DNA of 64,000 bases, taken from positions 124,001 to 188,000 of the forward strand of contig NZ_RJVJ01000003.1 in NCBI RefSeq assembly GCF_003751605.1, given 5' to 3'. Positions 24,034 to 31,467 of this stretch are shown in pieces; within the stretch, counting starts at the first letter, position 1; each line of letters begins with the position of its first letter. Position numbers and translations under genes: made by a program. Under the pieces are notes generated by a model, which worked only from the letters and a program-made list of their open reading frames with translations, searched no databases and was not told the DNA's origin. This stretch comes from Kitasatospora cineracea (GTDB lineage: Bacteria; Actinomycetota; Actinomycetes; Streptomycetales; Streptomycetaceae).

Positions 24034-26217
24034 TCAGTCCCCCCAGTTGTCGGATTCGAGGGCGTACTGCCAGACGTCGGACCCGGCGGCGGCCCGGTCC
24101 ACGCCCGCGACCCGGGCCCGGAGCTCCTCCAGCACGTCGTAGGTGTCCGGGCCCTCGGTGCGGTACACCTCCAGGTACTGCTTCTCCAGCGCCACCATCG
24201 TGACGAAGGACTCCAGCGAACTGCCCACCAGCGGCTCCCGCGGAGCCGCGTGGTCGGGCGACTTCGGGTTCAGCATCCGCAGCACCCGGCCGTCGGAGCC
24301 GTCCAGGACCAGCGGGGCGCCCATCCAGTCGCCGATCAGGTGGAACGGTCCGCTGCCGGGCGGTTGTTCCGCGTCGGCGGTGGACTCCCAGGCCCGCACC
24401 GGCAGCCCCTCGTGCGGCGTCAGCCACAGGCCGACCAGCCCCGCCACCTCCGGCACGCCCACCTCGGTGAGCAGCCGGCGGGTCGGCTCGTGGGTGATCC
24501 CGGCGGGCAGCTCGTCCGCCGTCAGGCGGTGGACCCGCTCGGGGCCGAACGCCCGCTCCAACAGGCCTCGGACGTCCGCCGCTTCGGCCGGGTCGAACGG
24601 CTTCGGCAGCAGGAACCCGTCCCCGCCGAGCAGTGAACGCAGCCGCTTCTCCGGCCCCGCGCGGAGCAGGTCGACGTCCAACCGGACGGCGTAGGCGCCC
24701 TGCGCCCCGGCCAGCACCAGCAGGTCGCCGACGGCGCCGCCCCAGTCGGCGTCCGGGTGGTGGAACACTCCGAGCGCGGGGGCCTTGCGGTCGGCGCCGG
24801 GGGCCAGGACGGCCGTGACGTTGTCGTTCGCGCGGACGTTCAGGGCCGCGCTGCCTGCGGGCAGCATGACCAGCCGGGACTTCTCGGACTCCGCGGACTC
24901 GTCGGTGAGCGCGGCCAGCAGCCGGCCCGTGGCGGCGTCCCGGACCAGCCGGAGCGACCCGCTGCCCTCGGTCACCACCACCGGCGCGCCGTCGAACTCG
25001 GCGGGGTCCACCAGCTCCACCGTGCTCTGGTGACCGGGCTCGGTGGGCGGCGTGAAGTCCCCGGCGGGCCGCCAGCGGGACCAGACGGTGCGGAACGGCA
25101 GCGGCTCGGGCGAGGCCGCGGCCAGGGCCTCGGCCCGCTCCACCTCGCCCCGGGTGAACGCGTCGTGGGCCAGCCAGGCGACCCACTCGCCGTGCGGGGC
25201 CCCGGCCAGGCCGTAACCGCTGAGGAAGTGCAGGGCCGCCGCGTGCGTGTCCCGTTCGATGCCGTCCGGGTAGCAGGCCCGGAACGCCTCGAGCAGTGCG
25301 TCCTGCGGGATCCCGGCCAGGAGCGTGGCGTCGGCGAGCAGTTCGTCGAACCGCCCGGCGGCCGCGGCGTGGCCCGGCAGCGACCGCAGGGCCCAAGGCT
25401 CGGCCGGCCCGTCGGCGAGGAGGAGATCCGTCATCCGGTGGTGGAATGCGACGGCCGCCTCGCCCTCGTAGCGCAACTGCTCCACGAGTGCGGGCCGGAC
25501 GAACCCGATGCCCTCCTCGTCCTCGACCAGCCAGGGGAGTTCGGCCAACTCCCCTTCACGGCAGGGGACTTCGGCCGCCGCGCAGAGCCGCGCCCAGGCC
25601 GCCGCCGGCGCCCGCCACAACTGGCCGTTGGCCAGCGCGCGCAAGGCCCCCAGCACCTCGGGGGAGACCGCTTCGCCGAGCGCCCGGAACTCCTCCGGAC
25701 CCGCACCGCCCGGCAGCTCCACGACGGTGACCCCGCGGTTCGACGGCCGCTCGTCGCGGGGGCCGCAGGCGCTCCGCTCGACCACCAACTGCAGCCCGCC
25801 CTCCTCGGCGGCGATCCGGAGGGTGCCCAGCACCCGCCGCATCACCTGCGGCTCGCCACCGGAGCGCAGCGAGCCCGCGAGTTCGGCGTTGGCGACCAGG
25901 ATCGTCAGGGGCCGCTTGTCCCGGCGCAGGCCCAGCATCAGGCCGGTCAAGTCGCCGTACGTGTCGCGGACCGTGAAGCGTCGCCGCTGCGGCGGGCGGA
26001 TCCGGTCGATCAGCTCCGCCGCCACCGAGTCGGCACTGCGCCCGGCCGCGTCCACCAGGACCGCGTCCGGGAAGCGCTCGGCCACGGCCCCGAGCACCGC
26101 GCTCCGACCGCTGCCCGCCGCTCCGCGCACCACGACCAGCCCGGGGCCGCCGTCCCGCAACCGCCCGGCCAGCGTCTCGACGGCCGCCTCGACCGCCGCT
26201 CCGTCCCGCCCCGTCAT
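24034..26217 (-). CDS. NTPase-like protein with C-terminal SUKH-4 immunity domain
   Basis: 727 residues. An N-terminal P-loop-like VVRGAAGSGRSAVLG (29-43) again has Arg for Lys. An all-helical middle (TPR-like) and a beta-rich segment lead to a C-terminal SUKH-4-like domain from ~residue 560: FGPERVHRLTADELPAGITH, RRLLTEVGVPEVAGLVGLWL, FHLIGDWMGAPLVLDGSDGR, MLNPKSPDHAAPREPLVGSS. SUKH proteins neutralise nuclease, deaminase and other polymorphic toxins, so this is the best candidate for cognate immunity to the toxin encoded 97 bp upstream. ATG 26217 has GAGGGAG upstream. The reason for joining an NTPase module to immunity is unknown. Confidence 0.75.
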   Translation of the reverse strand: MTGRDGAAVEAAVETLAGRLRDGGPGLVVVRGAAGSGRSAVLGAVAERFPDAVLVDAAGRSADSVAAELIDRIRPPQRRRFTVRDTYGDLTGLMLGLRRDKRPLTILVANAELAGSLRSGGEPQVMRRVLGTLRIAAEEGGLQLVVERSACGPRDERPSNRGVTVVELPGGAGPEEFRALGEAVSPEVLGALRALANGQLWRAPAAAWARLCAAAEVPCREGELAELPWLVEDEEGIGFVRPALVEQLRYEGEAAVAFHHRMTDLLLADGPAEPWALRSLPGHAAAAGRFDELLADATLLAGIPQDALLEAFRACYPDGIERDTHAAALHFLSGYGLAGAPHGEWVAWLAHDAFTRGEVERAEALAAASPEPLPFRTVWSRWRPAGDFTPPTEPGHQSTVELVDPAEFDGAPVVVTEGSGSLRLVRDAATGRLLAALTDESAESEKSRLVMLPAGSAALNVRANDNVTAVLAPGADRKAPALGVFHHPDADWGGAVGDLLVLAGAQGAYAVRLDVDLLRAGPEKRLRSLLGGDGFLLPKPFDPAEAADVRGLLERAFGPERVHRLTADELPAGITHEPTRRLLTEVGVPEVAGLVGLWLTPHEGLPVRAWESTADAEQPPGSGPFHLIGDWMGAPLVLDGSDGRVLRMLNPKSPDHAAPREPLVGSSLESFVTMVALEKQYLEVYRTEGPDTYDVLEELRARVAGVDRAAAGSDVWQYALESDNWGD

Positions 26218-26313
26218 CCCGTCGCTCCCTCTCGCTCGTACTCGCCCGGCTCGCCCGGATCGCCCGAAACCGCCGCTGCCGCGGGCACCGCGGGCACCGC
26301 GGCCACCGCCGTC

Positions 26314-29300
26314 CTACTGGAGGCGCTGCTGCTCGGTCACCAGCCAGATCCCGGCCACCTCGCCGACGTGGTCGCCGAAGTCCCGGTTCATGTGCTGGCG
26401 CGGTGTCAGCTTGCCCTTCGACTTGCCCTTCGGCTCGTCCTGCGACGTGTCCGGCGCGGCGTCCCCGACCTCGGGCGACTCCACCTTCTGCCCCTTACGG
26501 TAACCAGTGGCGTAGTGCACGGGGACGCCCTTGTGGCTCTCCGACAGGTAGCCCGAGCAGTTGGCGTGGCCGGCTCCCCGACCGCAGGGCTCGCGCTCGG
26601 TGTAGAGGCTCAGGACCTCGTAGCGGTCCTTCTCGTCGCGGCCGCGGTTGAGGTTCTCCATCCAGTGGCCCGCGTGCGTCTCCGAGTGCAACGGCGTGAT
26701 GCCGGCCCGGTCGCCGCCGGACGGCACCGAGCTCTCCAGGACGTAGCTAACCTCCTTCGTGGTGGGGTCGTAGACCTCCAGCACCGCGTAGTTCTTCCCG
26801 GTGAAGTCGGGACGGTGGACCGCCTGGTCGAAGGAGTCCTCGAACTTGCCGACCCCGAAGACCTTCTTGATCTCCTTCTTGATCGCCTCGGAATCCTGCG
26901 CGAGCTTCAGCCCGCCGTCGGACTTGGTCTTCCCGTGGTCGACCGCACCCCGGCTCTCGGTCTCGGCCTGCCCCGGACCGGAGCCCGGCTGGTCGGGGTC
27001 CGCCGAGTACGGGTAGGGCTTCTCCTCGGGACTCTTCCCCCGGCCGTGCTGCTCGTGGAACGAGTCGCTCATGCGTCCCATCGACGCCACCACTGCACCC
27101 TGCTCACCCGGGTGCATGTCCCCGAAGCCCGGCAGCGCCTGCTCCAGGTCGGACCGGCGCAGCGTCATCGGGTTGTCGCCCGTGGCACGGTCGAGAGCGG
27201 CCCCGAGGTGGCCGCTGTCCGCCCACGCGTACAACTGGTCGTAGACGTACTCCATCTCGACCCGGCGGACCTCGTTGGCGACGCGAAGAGTCTGCTGGAC
27301 CTGGTCGCCCAGGATCCCGTACACGTGGTCGCCGGACTTCTCCCGCGGGGCGAGCCGCTCGTGCTCGGTGCGGGCGGACTCGTGGGCCGGGTGGTCCGGA
27401 TCGTCCTTGTGCTTCTCGGCGAGCGACTGGTGCGGCTTGCCGTCGTCGGTCTTCTGCTTCCCGTCCCCGCTCTCGCTGGGGTCGGGGTCGGGGTCGGGTG
27501 CGGTCTTGTCCTTGCCCTTGCCGGCCGGGTCGGCGGGGCGGCGGTCGGTGCCGCCGTCCCCGCGGTCCGGGCCGTCGTTCCCGGCGGGGCGGTCGTTCCC
27601 GGCGGAGCGGTCCGCGGGGAGCGGGCGGCGGTCCGGGTCGAGCGGGACGGCGAAGACGCCGTGGCCGCCGTCGTGCAGGGGTTTGTCGCCGCGTTGGCCG
27701 GTCTGGTTGTCGAGGTAGGTGATCCGGCCGCCGTGGTTGACCGCGTTCCAGGCGTGGGCGCGCCCGTTGGCGTCCTGGGTGACGATGACGGCCTGCGAGC
27801 CGTGGCCGGCCGCCCGGAGCTGGTCCTCGATCCGCCGGAACGCCTGCTCACCGTTGCCCAAGTCCCGGAACGGCGCGCCGAGTTGGCGCTCCGCCCGGTC
27901 GCGGCCGCCCTGCTCGCCGTCCGGGCTCGAGTCGTTGCGCGGTGCGGCGGCGGTCGGGTTGCCGCTGTAGGTGTCCGCGGTGGACAGCGCCACGTCGAGG
28001 CAGTTGTTGTCCCGGCCGGGCGCGCGGTGGCCGTCGCCGTTGACCGCCCCGGGCCAGTCGCCGTTCGGATCCGGGTGCCGCTGCGGAGTCCCGTCGGAGT
28101 TCCGCGGGATGCGGCTCTCCAGGTCCTGCTGATGCTGCGGGTCCACCCGGTCGAGCCCGCCCGGGGCGTCGTACGGGCGACTGTCGGACAGCGGACGCTC
28201 GTCGGCCGGACGGCTGTCGGAGCCGTCCCGCTCGGAGCCGTCCCGCTCGGAGCTGTCGCGTTCGGGGCTGTCGCGTTCGGGGCGGGGGGTGTGCGAGGCG
28301 GCCGGTTCCTGGTGGGACGGGGCGTCGGGGCGGGACGTGCCGGGGCCGCGGTCGGCGGCGGGGCGCGGGCCGAGGGACGAGTTCCGGCTCGGCTGCTCGG
28401 GGCGCGGGGCGGGGGCGTTCTGGGCGGCGGTGTTCTGGGCGGGGGTGTTCTGGTGGGGGACGGAGGGCGCGGGGGTGGCGGCGGGGCGGTTGCCGGTGGG
28501 GGTGGCCGCGGGGGCGCTCCCACCCGGGGTGGCACCGGTCGGGACGGCACCGGGCACGACCGGGGCGCCGGTCGGCGTACCGGCCGGGACGCTCTGCTCA
28601 GGGGTCGGCGCCTGGGTCTGGCCCAGGCGCGGGTCCGGTCCTCCGGAGTGGGCCGGGGGAGCGGTGGCGGTGGCGCCCAGGCCGGCGGTGTTGAGGCTGA
28701 CGGGACGGGTGCCCGCGGTGCCGTCGCCGGAGGCGGTCCCGGCGTGGTCTGCGCTACCGGTGTGGTCTGCGGTGCCCGCGAAGGCCGCGCGGGGATCGAC
28801 CCGGGCGGGACCGGCCTCGGACGAGGCGTGCGCGGGGGCGGGTGCCGCGGCGTGCTCGGCGGTCCGCGGATCGGGGGTCGCGGCGTCCGGGCGGGTCCCC
28901 GCCGGAGCGCTCTCGTCGCGCGGTGTCGGGACGTCACCGGAGTGCGGACGCTCGGACGCGTGCGCGGGCCCGGCCGCCGGGGCGGCCTCGGAGGTGCGCG
29001 GCGGCGGGTTGCCCTCGCCGGGCGTCGGGCGGGCGCCGGGGTCGTGGTCGGGCGTGCGGTCCGGGGTGCTGTCGGTGGGGGCGGGACCGGGTCGGCCGGA
29101 GTCCCCGTCCGGAGCGTGCGCCGGGGCGGAGTCGGGCCGGGTCGTACCGCTGTCCGGCGTGCGGGAGGAGGCGCTGTCGGTGGAGTCGGGGCGCGTCGGA
29201 TCGCCGTCGGGCGTGTGGTTCCGGGCGTTGTCGGACGCAGCCGGGTGGGTGCCCGGGTCGTGGTCCGGCGTGCGGGACGGGACGCCGCCCCCCGCAGGAG

Positions 29301-30765
29301 TGGAAGCGGGCCGCGTCGTGTCCGCGTCCGGGCTGGTGCTGGTGCTGGTGCTGGTGCCGGTGCCGGTGTCGCTGTTCGGCGTGGGGGAGGGCTGTGACGA
29401 CTCCGGTGCCGAACGTCCGTCCGTGGAAGCCGAGTCGGCGTCGACCGGGGCGCTGCGCGGGGTCGGGCCGTCGGCGGCGGGGGTGCTGTCGGCGTCGGGG
29501 GTCAGCCGGGTGCCGAACGGATCGAGCGGCGTGTTGGTGCGGGGCTCGGCCGCCGGTGTCGTCGCCGTCGGCTGCTGCGAACGCGGAGACTCACCGTCCG
29601 GACCGGAGGTGCTCTGCCCCGACGGCCCGTCACCGGACGGACCACTGCTGGACGCAGCCGTCCCGGACGGTCCGCTCCCGGCCGGCGTACTCCCGGCCGG
29701 CGTACTCGTGGCCGGGCCGCCGCCGGTGGACGTCCCCGAAGCCGGGCTGCTCCCGGTGGGAGCACCGCCGGACGGCGCGCCCGAAGCGGAGCTGCCCGAC
29801 GACGGACTGCCGTCCCCCGAAGCCGTCCCGCCACTGCCGGAGGCCATCCCGCCACTGCCGGAGGCTGTCCCACCGCTCCCGGAGGCAGAACCGGCGTTGC
29901 CGGAAGTGGAGCCGGTGCCGCCGGAGGCAGAGGTGGAAGTGCCCGTGCCGCTGCCGCTGCCGTCGCTGCTGCCGCCACTGCCGTCGCTGCCGCCTGACGA
30001 GCCGGAGTCGCTGCCGCGTCCCGCCGCGTGGTCCAGTCCGCTGCGGGCGTGTCCGCCGGCTCGGGCGCCTGCGCCGTCCCGGAGGGCCTCGGTGAAGGTC
30101 TGGCCCGAGTTCTTGACCGCGTCCTTGAACTCCTCGGCGCCCGCCTTGCCGGTGCGTCCGAGGTCGTACCCGCTCTGGGCGCCGAAGCCCTGGTTGACGG
30201 TCTGGGCGATCAGGTCGCTGATCATGGCCTGGACGGCGGAGACGACCGGTTCCTTCAGCGTCTCCATGATGGCCTCGACCAGGGCCTGCCGGAGTTCCTT
30301 CAGCAGGCGCCGCACGATGGCCTTGGTGGCCAGGGTCGCTCCGGCGGCTCCCAGTTCGGACAGGCCGAGGGTGAACGGTGCGGCGGCCTGGGCGGCGATC
30401 AACTCCACGGCCAGTGCGACGAGTTGCGCGATCACGGCGACCTTGCAGGTGATCACGATCACCGCGGCCGCGTCGAACGCCGCCGCGATCAGCCGGGCGG
30501 CCATCGCGGCGTCCGCCAGGTAGCCGCTGCCGCCGCCGGAGAACTTCTCCCAGGTCTTGCCGAACGCGTCGATGGAGTCGCCCGCGTTGCTCGCCAGCAC
30601 GTTGTTGGCGGCGCCGGCGGCCCGGTAGTGCAACTCCTCGACCTGGTCGGCGAAGTCGCGCCACACCTGCGCGGACTCCATCAGTTTGTCCTCGTCCGCG
30701 GTCGGCCAGTCGAAGCCGAGCATCTCCAGGACCCACTCGACGCTGTCCGGCAACATCAGCGACAC
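26314..30765 (-). CDS. Large type VII-type polymorphic toxin with two toxin domains
   Basis: 1,483 residues, no Sec signal. Residues 1-~235 are a WXG100/PPE-like helical head (DEDKLMESAQVWRDFADQVE, with a hydrophobic helix IVITCKVAVIAQLVALAVEL). About 240-870 is a Ser/Gly/Thr/Pro linker. About 880-1035 is a papain-fold, glutamine-deamidase-like domain with C922 (GRDNNCLDVAL), H1004 (GRAHAWNAV) and D1019 (YLDNQTGQRGD). About 1270-1483 is an XOO_2897-type nucleic-acid deaminase with zinc motifs H1360-S-E1362 and P1393-C1394...C1403. A WXG100 gene precedes it and SUKH-4 genes follow. Start GTG 30765 (GGGGG upstream) or ATG 30756. Probably secreted by ESX and used against competitors. Confidence 0.85.
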   Translation of the reverse strand: MSLMLPDSVEWVLEMLGFDWPTADEDKLMESAQVWRDFADQVEELHYRAAGAANNVLASNAGDSIDAFGKTWEKFSGGGSGYLADAAMAARLIAAAFDAAAVIVITCKVAVIAQLVALAVELIAAQAAAPFTLGLSELGAAGATLATKAIVRRLLKELRQALVEAIMETLKEPVVSAVQAMISDLIAQTVNQGFGAQSGYDLGRTGKAGAEEFKDAVKNSGQTFTEALRDGAGARAGGHARSGLDHAAGRGSDSGSSGGSDGSGGSSDGSGSGTGTSTSASGGTGSTSGNAGSASGSGGTASGSGGMASGSGGTASGDGSPSSGSSASGAPSGGAPTGSSPASGTSTGGGPATSTPAGSTPAGSGPSGTAASSSGPSGDGPSGQSTSGPDGESPRSQQPTATTPAAEPRTNTPLDPFGTRLTPDADSTPAADGPTPRSAPVDADSASTDGRSAPESSQPSPTPNSDTGTGTSTSTSTSPDADTTRPASTPAGGGVPSRTPDHDPGTHPAASDNARNHTPDGDPTRPDSTDSASSRTPDSGTTRPDSAPAHAPDGDSGRPGPAPTDSTPDRTPDHDPGARPTPGEGNPPPRTSEAAPAAGPAHASERPHSGDVPTPRDESAPAGTRPDAATPDPRTAEHAAAPAPAHASSEAGPARVDPRAAFAGTADHTGSADHAGTASGDGTAGTRPVSLNTAGLGATATAPPAHSGGPDPRLGQTQAPTPEQSVPAGTPTGAPVVPGAVPTGATPGGSAPAATPTGNRPAATPAPSVPHQNTPAQNTAAQNAPAPRPEQPSRNSSLGPRPAADRGPGTSRPDAPSHQEPAASHTPRPERDSPERDSSERDGSERDGSDSRPADERPLSDSRPYDAPGGLDRVDPQHQQDLESRIPRNSDGTPQRHPDPNGDWPGAVNGDGHRAPGRDNNCLDVALSTADTYSGNPTAAAPRNDSSPDGEQGGRDRAERQLGAPFRDLGNGEQAFRRIEDQLRAAGHGSQAVIVTQDANGRAHAWNAVNHGGRITYLDNQTGQRGDKPLHDGGHGVFAVPLDPDRRPLPADRSAGNDRPAGNDGPDRGDGGTDRRPADPAGKGKDKTAPDPDPDPSESGDGKQKTDDGKPHQSLAEKHKDDPDHPAHESARTEHERLAPREKSGDHVYGILGDQVQQTLRVANEVRRVEMEYVYDQLYAWADSGHLGAALDRATGDNPMTLRRSDLEQALPGFGDMHPGEQGAVVASMGRMSDSFHEQHGRGKSPEEKPYPYSADPDQPGSGPGQAETESRGAVDHGKTKSDGGLKLAQDSEAIKKEIKKVFGVGKFEDSFDQAVHRPDFTGKNYAVLEVYDPTTKEVSYVLESSVPSGGDRAGITPLHSETHAGHWMENLNRGRDEKDRYEVLSLYTEREPCGRGAGHANCSGYLSESHKGVPVHYATGYRKGQKVESPEVGDAAPDTSQDEPKGKSKGKLTPRQHMNRDFGDHVGEVAGIWLVTEQQRLQ

Positions 30766-30805
30766 TTCGCCAAACCCCCCGTAACGACACGCACTTCACA
30801 ACAGG

Positions 30806-30848
30806 ACAGACGGCACAGTCAGAACAGACGGCACAGCCACAACAGACC
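30806..30848. repeat. 18-bp direct repeat in the WXG100/toxin gap
   Basis: ACAGACGGCACAG recurs at 30806 and 30824, with a partial third copy at 30842. It lies in the 109-bp spacer between the two genes. Confidence 0.7.
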
Positions 30849-30874
30849 GGCCGGGCCGACCGGGACGGCGCGGG

Positions 30875-31258
30875 TCAGTGCGCCCGCGGCCGGTACAGCG
30901 CGTGGATGCCGCTCCCGACCTGGCCCTGCGCGGACTCCAGGGTCCGGAACGAGCCGTCCGTCGTGGCCTCGTTCGCCTCGTGGTTGGCCGCCATGCCCTG
31001 CAGCTTCCGGCCGATCTCGCCGATCCGCTCGCCCAGGGACTGCATCGACTCCTTCATCCCGTCGCGCAGGCCCTCGTACACGACCCCGAACTTCTCGCCC
31101 AGGTCGTCGTCGCCCCACGGCGGGGTGTCGCCCTTCTCCAGGGCCTGCAACCGTCCTGACAGGCCGTTCACCGCGGCCAGGAAGTCCTCACCGACCGCCG
31201 CCATGCTGCTGCCCTCGGACCGGAGACTGTCCGGATCCACCACGATCTGCTGCGACAC
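30875..31258 (-). CDS. WXG100-family protein (ESX substrate/chaperone partner)
   Basis: 127 residues in a helix-turn-helix hairpin: SLRSEGSSMAAVGEDFLAAV, turn PPWGDDDLGEKF (W48-G49), then a long second helix YEGLRDGMKESMQSLGERIG. Length and turn match WXG100 proteins exported by type VII secretion. GTG 31258 is chosen because GGGGG sits 5 nt upstream; GTG 31261 is adjacent, and a longer open frame is not WXG-like. Likely co-transcribed with the toxin gene 109 bp downstream, and likely pairs with or escorts its WXG-like head. No ESX membrane components are in the window. Confidence 0.85.
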   Translation of the reverse strand: MSQQIVVDPDSLRSEGSSMAAVGEDFLAAVNGLSGRLQALEKGDTPPWGDDDLGEKFGVVYEGLRDGMKESMQSLGERIGEIGRKLQGMAANHEANEATTDGSFRTLESAQGQVGSGIHALYRPRAH

Positions 31259-31321
31259 CACTGCCCCCGTTGTCACGCGTCCAGGTCGATCCGGCCCACC
31301 CCGACCGACCTCGCTCACCAG

Positions 31322-31350
31322 ATCATAATGTTAGCCGTTCGATGGTCATC
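31322..31350 (-). promoter_or_regulatory. Candidate promoter of the toxin operon
   Basis: On the minus strand, GATGAC (31350-31345), 17 nt, then TATGAT (31327-31322) in a clearly AT-rich island. The start site would be ~57 nt before the WXG100 GTG. No other gap in the five-gene block has a comparable promoter. Confidence 0.55.
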
Positions 31351-31467
31351 TCTTTATCTCCCTTTTGCCTCACGAAAACCCGTCAGCCCGGCACGGAGGC
31401 GGCACCACCACCACCCGCGCCGGGCCGACGGACCGACAGAACGACGCCCTGCCGGCAGGAGCCGGAC

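Noticed and set aside
24757..29397. 4.6-kb open frame on the + strand across the toxin block
   Set aside because: It is antisense to three well-supported minus-strand genes, is Val/Arg/Gly-rich without domains, and arises from the high GC bias.
29300..29960. Ser/Gly/Thr linker of the toxin as separate small genes on the + strand
   Set aside because: The minus-strand frame is continuous between two domain-bearing regions, and low complexity explains the other open frames.
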